Assembly: GCA_039105265.1 (NCBI GenBank)
Contig: JAPFFF010000026.1
Location: forward strand, 434,001-498,000
Reading direction: 5' to 3'
Length of the DNA: 64,000 nucleotides
Origin: Tritrichomonas musculus
Taxonomy: Eukaryota > Parabasalia > Tritrichomonadida > Tritrichomonadidae
The notes beneath the pieces were generated by a model. The model saw nothing but the letters and a program-made list of their open reading frames with translations. It was not told the DNA's origin and made no database searches. Below are positions 46,983 through 58,884 of this stretch, piece after piece. How positions within the stretch are numbered: the first letter of the stretch is position 1; the number at the start of each line of letters is the position of its first letter. The position numbers and the translations under genes were made by a program.

Positions 46983-49900
46983 TCATGTCAATAATTTGGT
47001 TCTAATAGACATGATTCAAATAATCCTAAGAATAAATCAATAATCATAGTGAAACTTATTAAACAAGAAATATTTCTTACACTTTATTAATTTTATACTT
47101 TTATGATTGATACATCATTCAATTTTAACTTTTTGATTTTATAATTAATATAAAGATTGACTTTTTCTGGTGAGAAATTCTATAAAATAACGTTTGCTCT
47201 GAATTATGACTAAATTTATCCAACAAAAAAAATTAATTTTTCGAATTTCTAACCAAGACATTCGTTTATTCAATAGTCAATTTCATTGAAATATTTATCC
47301 AACAACAAAAGTTTATTTTTAGAATGAAGCAAATTTCTTTTATGAAGCCAATTTCTTTTAATGAAGCAACATTCAAATATTTATCTAAAACAAATATTAT
47401 TTGGCCATTGATTATAAGACTATATTTTTAATTTAATTGTGTTTCTTAAGCCTAAAATATTTTTATTTATTGATTTATAGAAAAGCATTTATTAATTTTA
47501 TAGATCTTTAAAGAACCCCAAAAATTGATCAGATTTGATTTTGTTGTTTCTTGAAATTGAACAGAGGCATATGCTCAATATTAATATGAATATTTCTCAG
47601 AATCAATTATATTCTAAAAACTGAAACAGAACAAATTTCAAAAAGTTCTTTTAAGGTCCAAATCCAGTACGTTATTTTTTGAACAGGAGAACGTTTATTA
47701 TTTGAATAGTTTCATGCCCCTGAAAAAGTTTAAATTGACTCGGTTTGTTTTTGACACTTATTTTACAATTTAAATAAACATTATGACATGTTATATGAAA
47801 TGGATGAAAATAATCGTTTTTTATTTAACATGTCATTTTATTCTTTGAGAATGTCAAAAAAAATTGCGGTTACTAAACGTACTGGATTTGTACCTTAATA
47901 TCCCAATATTTTTTTTTTTTAATTATCATACAGCCGTTTAGGAAATAGAATTTTTTTTTTTTTAAAGATTAGTAACGATCATTTTACATTCAATTTTCAA
48001 TATTTCAAAATACGATTTTTTTAGAGAACAAAGGAGTATATACCTTATTTTATTATTACAAATAGTTACATATCTGATAATAAATATAATTATGATGATT
48101 AATTTAATAAAGAATATTATAAGATACAAAAAATATTAGATTTTCATAAAATTTTATTTTTCTAATTAAAAAGCTGATGTATGCTTATTTAAACATCATA
48201 AAATATTTATTTTTTTAAGTTTTGCTAATATTTATTGAAATAATAATAATTAATTAAAATTAGAAGAAAAAATGGAACAACAAGGCAAACAAGCATTATA
48301 ATTATTTATAAAATATTCAAATATGAAAGTTTAATATATATATATTTTAAAATAGGTAATATTAGTATTAAATTTAAAAAAAAATCTAGAACTGTTCTCA
48401 TTCACTTGGAAAAATTATCAGATATAATGATAAAAAAGTTTTATAGTCACATCAACATGAAAATATGATCGATCTTCAAAGATGAAATATTAGACCCTTT
48501 TATAAAAAAAAATTTTTTTTGCGATAAAGTACAGTAGTGTTTTTAATATGGTAACGGTATTTAAAGTGGTAACGCTTTTTTTTTAGAAAAAAAAATTTTA
48601 AAATACAAAATTTAATTTTTTTCAACATAAAACAGAGTTTATTTAAATTAAATTATATAATAATATTTACCATTATTTATATGATATTAATCACAAGGTT
48701 GTATATCTATCTGTCTCAAATCACCAAAGTTTTTCGTCAACCAATTTAAAAAGTTAAAATCAAATTACTTCATTACCTTTTTAAAATTTTTGATATTTTC
48801 TTATATAATTAGTTTAGCATCTATTCATCATTCATAATTTATTCATCATTTAATTATAAATGATAAATACTTTCCTTTGAAAAATAAAAAATATTTAAAA
48901 AATGTAACCATTTTTATAAGTGTTTATACAAAATTAAAAATTCTTATGAGTGCTTTTGATTATTTCCTTAAATCCTTTTTATATTTGATTGTATATTAGA
49001 AGAATTTTATTATTTTACTATACTATTTACTTTTAACTCAAGCATAATGCTTTTTATAGGTCAAATGAATATGCTTTGAATGGCTCAAATTAAATTGAAT
49101 TATAACCTAAATTAGAAGATTGATCAATTTATCTTTATTATATAAATATATAGTTTATTGCGCTGTATTATTAAAATAATAACATAAAAGTAATAATCTA
49201 TACTAGAAGTTTCCTATTCTTATAATGATCTCAAAAACTGAAAAATACATAGTTGTAAGCAAAAAAATTTCATAATTTTTCTCTTTCTCACCAAAAAGAA
49301 TCAAAAGGATGTAATATCGAATTTTAGTTCGATATTATATCAATTCAATGATTTTGATAATAAAAAACGATGAATTATCTAATGATTATAATATGATTAT
49401 TTTTTCTTTAAAAATCGAATTTGAAAAAGTATCAATGAAATTTATTAATGAAATAAATATGTATATAAAATGCTGAAACATAAGAGATAAAAATTGTCTA
49501 AAAAAAACAAAATTTGAATATTTGTTTTGCTGTTCGTTTATATTTTTTGGACGTTTATCAATTAATGAAGATAAACCATTATCTTGTGCAAAACATATTA
49601 TCTTATTGCATTATATCAATATATAAATATGTTTTAATAGTTTTTAACTAATTTTTAATTTGTAATTTTCAGTAATCTGTTATGTTGTCGGGATAAAGAT
49701 AGCGCAAAATTGAAAGATGATGAAAAAGTTCTCTCAATAAGTCTCAGAATGAAAATCAACTCTGACTTCTAATAAGTTAAATACATCTTTAAATGCAAAT
49801 ATGTTTTTATAAATATTATTTATAAATAACAGCATTTTATAGATAAATGAATTTTAACAATTGTATCTTGATAACAAGATTAAAAACAGTGCATTTGTAT

Positions 49901-50219
49901 ATCAATGAATACTAAGTATATATTTAAAATAGAAATAAAGTAATTTTTTTTTGATGATCTTTTAAATTAAGTGATCGTAATCGCTCATAATCTTAATCAA
50001 TCGTAATAATTAAGAACAGTATTAATAGCTTTTCACTAATAAACTATGTTTGAATGCTCTATAAGATTCTTAAAAAAAAAAAAAAAGTCGAGGAGTAACA
50101 CAATTAGGCAATATCAATTGCAAATATATTTAATTTCGTGAGATTGATTTTTTGATTATTTGAATTTTCTGATAAGAAAATTTTGCTTTTGTGAAGACTT
50201 AATTCTTGAAAATTGTACG
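46983..50219. other. 3.2-kb AT-rich region without a gene
   Basis: There is no convincing frame. It contains the small inverted-repeat element at 47651-47898 and many T and A runs (for example near 47910 and 47945). I see nothing else. Confidence 0.6.
47651..47898. mobile_element. 248-bp inverted-repeat element flanked by TTAA
   Basis: TTAAGGTCCAAATCCAGTAC at 47651 recurs inverted as GTACTGGATTTGTACCTTAA ending at 47898. The TIRs are about 20 bases with one mismatch. Both ends carry TTAA, the target of piggyBac-type transposons. The inside is non-coding, so this is a MITE. Confidence 0.65.
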
Positions 50220-50513
50220 ATGAGTGAAAACTGTGATTTATGCTTTGAATATTCTATTTTGAAAGCAGACATTCATTCAGTTATTAAGAGCATCAAGAAT
50301 CCAACTAGTGGCGAAATTGTAGCAGACGATTATGAAGAAATTATTTTTGATGATAATGTCAAAGCACCTAACAATTGCATTATTTCTAAACGTGCAAATA
50401 AATCAGAAAAACGAAACCGTTTTCAAGTAATGAAAAAGTTTCACATAATATTGAGAAAATTCAAATTTCAACACTTTGTTAATTATAGAATGATATTTAT
50501 TAAAAAACATTAG
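50220..50513 (+). CDS. Hypothetical 97-residue protein
   Basis: MSENCDLCFEYSILKADIHS opens the frame; acidic and then basic stretches follow (IVADDYEEIIFDD, RANKSEKRNRFQVMKKFHII). The earlier part of the open frame starts with TTG, so I use the first ATG. No domain is recognised. It is surrounded by gene-free DNA and may be a fragment of a dead gene. Confidence 0.3.
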   Translation: MSENCDLCFEYSILKADIHSVIKSIKNPTSGEIVADDYEEIIFDDNVKAPNNCIISKRANKSEKRNRFQVMKKFHIILRKFKFQHFVNYRMIFIKKH

Positions 50514-50885
50514 ACCGTTTAAATTAACAGTTATTTTAGTTTAATTTTTTATTGTGTAAATGTCTAAATAAAAGATGCTTCTAAGATCAGCATTGACAAC
50601 TTTTCAACCATATTTTAATAACTTCTCATATATATTTAATATTATTATATATATTTAAAAAATATAATATTATTATAAAAGAGATACCCCAAAACTATTA
50701 TTATTTTATAATAATATTAAATATATATTTATTCTTTATATTATATTATAAATAATTTTAATTTAAATTCTTTTATCTTTTAAGATATTTATATTTTAAA
50801 AAATACAAAACATTAGACGATACGATTAATTAATTGAATATTTCAATGAAAACTTTCAGAAAAAAGTATCATATAATTTTGTAAA
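50514..50885. other. AT-rich spacer with TA-rich palindromes
   Basis: Alternating TATATATTTAATATT sequence near 50640-50760 gives several short palindromes. It has no gene. The end holds an initiator-like ATCATATAA for the next gene. Confidence 0.5.
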
Positions 50886-51251
50886 ATGACAAAGGAAAGT
50901 GCAATCGAACAATCCAAGAAATTTTGGGCTGCATTAGAGAAATCCAATGTTGATGTAATGAGATCAATTGCCGATCCAAGCTGCTACTTTGTTCATATCG
51001 GCGGAAATTGCGATCTTGATAAAGAAATGGCAGCTTTCACAAATAAAGTATTCTGCCCAACTGAAATCAAATTGAACAACCAAACAGCATCTGTCCATGA
51101 CAATGTTGCAGTCGTTATTACTGATTGCAACTATGGATTATTACTTGATGGCAAGCCAACAACACATCATTTTGCAGTTACAGAGGTTTACATCAACCGA
51201 TCAAATGAATGGAAACTTATCCAATTTTCATTTACTGCTTTAGTTTATTAA
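50886..51251 (+). CDS. SnoaL/NTF2-like (DUF4440-type) protein
   Basis: The 121-residue protein (MTKESAIEQSKKFWAALEKS) continues with MRSIADPSCYFVHIGGNCDL, a DNVAVVITDCNYG-like strand, HHFAVTEVYINRSNEWKLIQ and an FSFTALVY end. It has the helix-then-sheet layout of DUF4440/SnoaL-like domains in the NTF2 superfamily, of which many bacterial members bind small molecules or act as cyclases or isomerases. No specific substrate can be inferred. The start follows an initiator-like TATCATAT by about 15 bases. Possible bacterial origin. Confidence 0.75.
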   Translation: MTKESAIEQSKKFWAALEKSNVDVMRSIADPSCYFVHIGGNCDLDKEMAAFTNKVFCPTEIKLNNQTASVHDNVAVVITDCNYGLLLDGKPTTHHFAVTEVYINRSNEWKLIQFSFTALVY

Positions 51252-51752
51252 ATAATGAACCAATAATTATAAATGCATATATGCAGACATAAAACAGGAT
51301 GATGTATGGCTTCAAATCAGAGACATACTGACACAAATTATTTTATCTTTTTTTTAGTTTTTTTTTTTTTCAATTTCCCACCTTTTGAATATATCTGAAT
51401 AATTAATTTTTTAATACCAAGAAGTTCAAAAAGTGAACCATTTGTGAGATTTCATTATTCAATTTTCAACACTTTTGAATAGTACGATACGACTAAAAAA
51501 AAATTTCAAAAGAGTCATAAATACAAAAGCATTCAAATTAATTATGTATAAAAAGCTTGTTTTTTCTATCTTTCTTTAAATCAAAATCATTTAAAAACAT
51601 ATATATTTGTTTTCATTTATATAAATGGAAGATTACATTCAATTCCGTGTAATATTATTCAAATAGCATGATTATTCTCTAATAATACCTAGATCCAATG
51701 AACAAAAATCCAAAGAAATTTTCAATAAATAGAGCTTAAAAGGATAATAATA
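51252..51752. other. AT-rich stretch without a gene
   Basis: I see no feature apart from T and A runs. Confidence 0.6.
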
Positions 51753-53155
51753 CCCCCGAATCTCTACAAGTGAGAAAATTTTTGCACGTTTTTTTTGTTA
51801 ACAAAAAATCCAAAAATTTTTAATAAGTTAACAATTATTTAAAATGATAACTTAACATTATTTTAAATACTAATTTCCTAACAAGCCTATAAATAGATAT
51901 GTTAAATACATCTCTATTATATATAAACAATAAATATATCAAATAAATAACAAAATTTCATCATTTTATTTTGGAGTTATATGCAAAAGTGTCAAGTTGG
52001 TCATTTTTGGCCAATATCAAAAAGAAATTTTACAAACCCAATTCCTTTCATTAAAGCTAATTTCTCGTTTGTTTGTTGATTAATCAGCTATATACTATTC
52101 GAAGTTTTATATGATCTCTTTCAGAATTCTTATATCCTAATTTTCAAATGTTCTATTCCGCTCAAACTCAATTTTTTTACTCAAAATGCTATTTTCAGAA
52201 CTTATTACCTCATATTCTTTACATCTCTTCCATTTATTACCTATTTTCCTAACTTTTTTTCAAAGATATTTAAAAGACTACCATTTTAACTTATTTCGAT
52301 TATATAAAGTGCTTTTTTTATTTGTTCTCTACTTTTTTTTACTTTTTGCTATTCAACTTTTTTGTTTTTACGTGTTTAGCTCAGGTTAAATTTTATGTGC
52401 AAATATTCAAGTTAGGTTCTGCATTTAAAACAATCTTTTTTTATCCAAATGACATGTATGCGTTCAATACAACAGTCTATGCCGCTTTTTACTTCATATT
52501 TTCATAAATATTCTTACATTTCATTCAAATTTAATTTACTAATAGCAACCATATCAATTTTATTTATTCATTTAATTCTACTACTAACTCCAATATACAT
52601 GGGAGGAGAGTCATTCTCGTATCTCTTTTAATTCTTCTAAAAAATTACAAATAATATAATATTCCAGGGAAAAGTACAAAATTTTTGATTTTTGTTTTAA
52701 TAGTTGCAGACACCTTTAAAGCAACTTTATATTTTCTCATATAAATTTGCATGAAATATAAAGCCGAGTAAAATATTTGGAATTTATTATCAGAGAAAAC
52801 AAAAATTAAAAATTCCGAACGTTGATAAATATATAAATAGAGAACACTAGTGGCGAAAATTATTTATCCGTATGCGAAATTTTCCTAATCCTTTCATTTG
52901 AATAAAATATTAAAATAATTAAATTTTCACCTCTTTTTTTTCCCTTCATTTTCTCTATACTCAAGCACCTTGGCATGTTGTTAATAAATATGAAATTCAT
53001 TAATTGAAATCTTTCTTCTTTCTTTAGTTATTAGTCATTCTTATTTTTTATACGTTATTTGTTTCAATTATCTCTCTCAATTTCATTCAAATTTAATTCG
53101 TTAAAATTTTTTTAAATAACGTACAAAAATTTTCTCACTTGTAGAGATTCGGGGG
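51753..53155. mobile_element. 1403-bp TA-flanked inverted-repeat element
   Basis: CCCCCGAATCTCTACAAGTG at 51753 recurs inverted, ending GTAGAGATTCGGGGG at 53155. The TIRs are about 38 bases with one mismatch. TA flanks both ends. Short AT-rich frames inside (52186-52631) show no transposase motif, so the copy is decayed or non-autonomous. Confidence 0.75.
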
Positions 53156-53385
53156 TACTTCTGTTTAAGTGTTAAAATCATTTATCTCTCTTTTTTTATT
53201 CAGAATTTAAAAATGAAAATTTAATATCATTTCAAAAATATTTAAAAAATTAATTAAATTAAGCTCTATATGATTTTATATATTATTTTCATATTTTTTA
53301 TAGCTAGCATGAGATCAGATTTTGAAAGATATCAGCTACGATATTTTTTAAATGAATAAGTGAAACTCACAAATTCAATATTATA

Positions 53386-54844
53386 GTTGGTGGACATAAT
53401 TCTGTTTTGGAGACTTAATTATGTTTTCACATCATTTCTATATATTCAAATTGGACTTTTAAAAAAACAACTGTAGAACAATTAATATCATATTGGATAC
53501 ATTCTATTCCCCGATTTTCATTCACTTTTATCAAACTAAATTTGATCATAAATATGATATCGAATTTTTAATTTCTGAATATTTTTTTATTATTTGAAAA
53601 AAATATAATTTACTTTTCATCTATAATTAAAATGCATCATTATTATTTATTGAAATAAAATAGATAATTAGAAAAAATGGTTTCATTTTCATTTCGCTAC
53701 TCAAAAAACTCATTTCATATCACATTTCATTCTTTTACCATAAAAAAAAGGTTGTTTTAATTTGCTCTAACATAGTTATTATTTTAGAATATAATGTATA
53801 TATTATATTTTAGAAAAAAATTTATTGAAATAATAATTATATAAAAAGAAAAAGTGTTTTCAAAATATGACAAAAATCATTCATACAAAATTACAAATTT
53901 TGAAAAATGAGTTTATTTTATTTCAAATTAGATGCAGTATTAATCATCTATATGATGCATATAATATATTAAATATAATAATATGGTTGAAAAAGAATCA
54001 ATCTTGGAAAAATTTCATTTTTCTTTTTTTCATTCAAAATCATTCATAAATCACTCATGCATAATTGATATGATTTCAGAATTACATTATTTGATAACAC
54101 ATACAATGAAATATATTATTAATCCTCTAAAAATCATTGCTGTCCATCAAGATTTCAGGTTTTTCTAAGAAATATACAAATTTCACTTTTTTATTTTTTC
54201 TATTATAATAGCATTAAAAATAGCAATTAATCAATAAATATTAGGCAAGTATAGAAGAACTATTAAAATAATGAAAATAATTTCTCAATGTCTAAAATTG
54301 AAAGTCTTTTTAAGTTATTTCAGAAGTTACTCTTTTTCATCAAGGTAATAGATCTTGAGTAGAACCGCCAATTTTATTCTTTCAATATCATTATACTATT
54401 TGCATTATATCAAATATTTAAATAAAAATTTAAAAGTTTTTATTTTTTATTGGAAAAAAAACAAAAAAGTGATATGATTTTTAACTTTATTTTGTGCATC
54501 AAAATTTTCTTATATGAAAGTTTTTAGATATCAATTATCTGACAAAATTATATCATTACTGATTATGAATTAATGATATTATTATTAAATCCCAAGTTTC
54601 AATTATTGAGAAAAAAATAAGCATTTTGACTTTTTTTTACATTAATGGCAAAATTTCATATAAATCACAAATATAATAGCTCATTTAATTAAATAATGAT
54701 GTACATAAAATACATTAATAAAGTATATAATATTATCAAATTATCTTTAAAAAGTATTGAGAAAAATGTGTTTTATTTTTGTGTACCATTCAAAAAGTTG
54801 AGCAAACATGATTATGTCCCAAAAACATAATTATGTCCACCAAC
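53386..54844. mobile_element. 1459-bp TA-flanked inverted-repeat element
   Basis: GTTGGTGGACATAATTCTG at 53386 recurs inverted, ending CATAATTATGTCCACCAAC at 54844. The TIRs are imperfect over about 40 bases. TA flanks both ends (53384-53385, 54845-54846). There is no intact transposase frame. Confidence 0.7.
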
Positions 54845-55489
54845 TATATATGAAAAGTTATAATTATTCAAAATAACCAAATTTTACACAAGTTGAAGTG
54901 ATGAAAATATAATATTTTCTTTAATAACAATAAATATTTCTATATTACTCTATAAAACACTCATTTATTTATAGAGAAAAATTTATATATAATTATTTAA
55001 TCTTATCAAAATTATTATATAATGCTTTTTTATTACAATATTATAAAAATAACATATATCGTAAATTGATGCAGAATCCAAAATTTTTTAATTAAATAAA
55101 TGAAAATAATTTCAAATCATTTTCAAACATATAATTACAATTTGTTGAATTTAAAACTTAGAACTTAAATTAGAGTATTTATCATCATAACTAAATGATT
55201 TCAACAATATTTAATTCATCAATAATAGATAATATTTATTTATTTTTTTTTAAGTACAACTTTAATTCTTTTTTCTAATATAATTATTCCCTTTTTCAGA
55301 TATGAAAGGTTATTAAAGCTAAAACGTACTAAAAGAAACACAATAAAAATTGAATATGTATTCAATCCTTATTCAAAAGTTTTTGAAAGCCCATTTAATT
55401 CAAAAAATACGATTTTTAAAATAATTTCAAAAGCATCAATATTTTTTTATTTCACATTTCATATTTCATTCAAAAAGGTATGTTGAAAT
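54845..55489. other. AT-rich stretch without a gene
   Basis: I see no feature. A partial open stretch near 55300-55450 leads towards the Myb gene but has no supported start. Confidence 0.5.
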
Positions 55490-56086
55490 ATGTCATTTAA
55501 TATGTATTTTATGGATGAAGATAACATTGAAATATGGGAAGAGAATGAAAAACAAGGAGGCCAAAACATTCATAATTGTCGCAAAAGGAATCCCTTCTCA
55601 AGAGAGGAAGATGATCGCCTACTTGATCTAATAAATTTTTATGGTAAAAAAAATTGGAAAATTATTGCGCTTCACATGGATGGCAGAAATATGCGACAAT
55701 ACCGAGAAAGATTTCAATTTTATCTTGATGAAAAAACAAAAAATACTGAAAGATGGTCCAAAGAAGAAGATGAAATTTTACTTTCAAAATTTAAAGAATT
55801 TGGAACACGTTGGAAATTGATGGAACCATTTTTTGTAAAAAGAAATATGTATTCAATCAAAAATCGATAAAAAGCATTAGCTAATATTAAAAAATATCCA
55901 AGGAGTTTTGATGAATCAAAGAATGCTTTGAATATTCAATCTACAAATATTGATTAACATGATACATTGAATGATACAAATGAGATTGATTTATTTTTCT
56001 ATGATTCTGAAATGAATGATGATAATTTTCAAATTGATGAATTCTTGAATAATTCTGAAAATGATTATTATGATGGCATTTATTAA
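55490..56086 (+). pseudogene. R2R3 Myb-like gene with two in-frame stops
   Basis: The frame opens at ATG 55490. Two Myb repeats are visible: RNPFSREEDDRLLDLINFYG then KKNWKIIALHM (about residues 35-75), and RWSKEEDEILLSKFKEFGTR then WKLMEPFF (about 85-120). TAA at 55868 falls exactly where the last repeat's NRW motif should have Trp (KNR then stop then KALANI). After a second TAA at 55955 the same frame continues with an acidic Asn/Asp tail to TAA at 56084. This is a nonsense-damaged Myb factor. The short 126-residue product could still contain most of both repeats. Confidence 0.8.
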
Positions 56087-56648
56087 ATAATTTCTCATTC
56101 CAAATATATAACATTTCTATATTATTTTATTGATATCAAAAATGGTCATCTAAAATATTCATTGAAATCATTAATAATTTCAAATAGAGTCGAATTATGA
56201 AAGATATTTATTTTTTTTTACAGATTGCACTCATGTTTTGAAATTCTGAATCAATTTTCATTGCTTTTTGGTAAAAACCTCATCAACAACTTTTTGAATA
56301 CTTTTGCTTTTTTTTTTAAACAAACCTATTCAATTCCACTTTTTGGACTTTTTTTTTTTTTTTTTTTTTATTATCTACAACAAAAAGGGTTATGATTATT
56401 GTCTTTCAGAAAAAGTCTATAAATAGTTAATCAATTTTTTGAAAGAATAATAAAGTAAGATTCAAAAGGCTTGTGACAAACTTTTTCAATACGTAAAGGC
56501 CAAAATTGCTCATTTTAAAGGTCAATAGGTCCCAAGTAGAATGCAAGATTTTCAGAGAAACATTGAAAAAAATTGAATGTCATCCCAAGCATTTTGAATC
56601 CAACTTTAAAAGTTCATTATTTCAAAATCATTTTGAAAATATTGTGAT
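56087..56648. other. AT-rich stretch without a gene
   Basis: A long pure T run lies near 56349-56370. No gene is seen. Confidence 0.6.
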
Positions 56649-57301
56649 ATTAGAGGTGCCCAACACGTTGAAATAGACAAAACAGAAATCAGCCACTTTT
56701 TAGCAAATTTAATTTCTGTGTCTGACACGAAATCTTGTCTGATTCAAAATTCAAGGATTTCAAATTGTGGGCTTTCGGCGGTTGAAGCTTACAATAATTC
56801 AAATGTGACGATCAAAAACAGCACAATTTCAAAAAGTGGTATATATGCATTTCGGGCCATTTTTGGTGGAACAATCAATGCAGAGGAGAATACAATACGT
56901 AAAAGTGGCGGTGATTCATAAATAACCGAATTTCTAACTGCCAGAGACAGAATGAATTGATACTAATAGAAAAAGTGAAAATTTAAATTTTGATGATTAT
57001 TTTGTGTATGAGATGCAACACAAATAAGCAGAACTGCTTCTTACTTAATTGCGGCCATAAATGCTTCTGTAAGAGATGCACTGACTCCCTTATGAACAAT
57101 AAAAACGTGTTTTGCTCGAAGGGAATCATAGCTGATGAAATGTGCGTAATCAGTCATGAGTAAAACCCAAATTGCATTGTTGTGCCTTGTGGACATGTTT
57201 GTGGATGCACTGATTGCTTAAAGAATTGGTTTAGCAATAAAGATGTTTGCCCGGTTTGCCGAAAAGAAAAATCATCTTTTGTAAAAATTTTTGACTCTTA
57301 A
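56649..57301 (+). pseudogene. Beta-helix plus RING-finger gene, broken
   Basis: From about 56649 a frame encodes parallel beta-helix coils (SCLIQNSRISNCGLSAVEAY, NSNVTIKNSTISKSGIYAF), stopping at 56919-56921. In another frame, from 57005, come CMRCNTNKQNCFLLNCGHKC with FCKRC, then a TAA at 57161. The frame then continues as CIVVPCGHVCGCTDCLKNWF and VCPVCRKE to TAA at 57299. These are two RING-like zinc-binding blocks, an E3 ubiquitin-ligase type. A frameshift and a nonsense codon break the gene. The promoter and 5' end are missing. Confidence 0.7.
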
Positions 57302-57984
57302 AAATACTATTTTAAATTGGATATTATTACCTTCTATGCTATTGATTTTTTAAATATTATATTGCTAATAAGATGGATGGCAAAATACCATGCTATAAAA
57401 TAGTTTTACATAATGTTTTAAATTAATTTTTTTAATATCACGATCTATATATATATTTATATTTAAAAAATAAAATAATATCTTTATTTATCAATTATTA
57501 ATGAAGAAAATCAAATATTAATATTTGAAAAAAAATTCAAAAGATATCAACTTTTGTATTTTAAATCACATAAATAATAATATATATAATATTTCTTATT
57601 TTTTTAACGTTATTATTATAAAATTTATAATAACCAAAATATTAAAAAAAGTTATTCAGTTTAATATTTGATATATTATTTTTTGTTTGGTAAAAATTAA
57701 CATTTTATTCTATTTAAGGAAAAACGGATTTTGGATAAATCATTCAAATTGAAAAAAATCAAATCTCAAAAAGTTATAGTTTTTTTTATTTATTCATTCA
57801 ATTTTTCTTGATTTTATTTTTTTGAGAGATCGTTATCATTTTTAAATCTTTTCTATTGAAAAACATTCAATAAACATTCACAATTTTATTATCACATTAC
57901 AAATATTTGAAATACCAGAATACTCAATTAAACCTTTCGGATTATTTTTTTAGCCATTTCATTTTTATTTTAATTATATATTAA
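57302..57984. other. AT-rich stretch without a gene
   Basis: I see no gene. TTTCATTTTTATT near 57957-57969 is the likely initiator of the next gene, about 24 bases before its ATG. Confidence 0.6.
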
Positions 57985-58266
57985 ATGTTTGGACACGGAA
58001 GAAGACATGGAGGAGCTAGATATGGTGGACCTCGATACGGACCACCACCACCTGGATTTGGACCAGGAGGCCCACCTCCAAGATTTGGACCAGGATGCCC
58101 ACCACCGCCACCACCACCAGGCGGTATTTATCAAACGCCAGGACCATATGGACCACCACCTGGCTGTGGAGGACCACCACCACCACCTTGCGGATACGGA
58201 CCAGGAGCATATGGTGGTCGAACATATTATAGCAGTTCACGTCAGGCTTGTTGCAATATTTGCTAA
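57985..58266 (+). CDS. Pro/Gly-rich small protein with Cys-rich end
   Basis: The 93-residue protein (MFGHGRRHGGARYGGPRYGP) is almost entirely Pro, Gly and Tyr repeats of GPGGPPPRFGPGCPPPPPP type. It ends with SSSRQACCNIC. The Cys cluster at the very end could be lipid-modified (palmitoylated, or prenylated through the final Cys-X-X-Cys), anchoring an extended Pro-rich linker. That is inference. Similar XYPPX-like proteins exist in many protists. The start is supported by an upstream initiator. The GC-rich codons contrast with the flanks because of Pro/Gly content. Confidence 0.7.
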   Translation: MFGHGRRHGGARYGGPRYGPPPPGFGPGGPPPRFGPGCPPPPPPPGGIYQTPGPYGPPPGCGGPPPPPCGYGPGAYGGRTYYSSSRQACCNIC

Positions 58267-58884
58267 TATAAATTTACATTAAGAAATGATACTTCAAACC
58301 CAAGAAGATTTACTCATACATTCAGTGTTTTATTTCGAGTTTAATTTTTAATCATGTTTATTTCGCTACCTACTCATCATTTTTTAAACTTTTTTTTTTA
58401 TTAATATTTTTTTTTATCTTTTTGTATGCTAATTATGAGTAATAAATTATTCAAATCTAATTAACCAAATGGAACAACATTTTGTGGGCCAATAAATACA
58501 ATAAGTTTACATATAATAATTTAAATGAATTTTTAAAAAAATTTTATCAATAATCATGAATATAATGGAAAACTGAATGTTTTAATTCATTTACATCCTT
58601 TCATATATAGCACATAGTTTTATTCGTAATCAAATATAATACATTATTTTAAATTTCAATAAAAAATGTTTTGAATTAAATAATTAAATAATTATTTCGA
58701 AAAACATGAATTTAATTAATAATATTTGAATATATTTATGTTTTTTAAAAATCATTTTTTTTCGAAAAATTGATTGATGCCTTGTCTTTCTTGTTTTGAA
58801 AATCTGACTTTAAAAAAAAAAAATGATATTTTATCCACTTACTCTTTTAATTGACATTATTCAAGAAATTGCCATATTGTTTCA
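58267..58884. other. AT-rich stretch without a gene
   Basis: Nothing recognisable. Confidence 0.6.
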
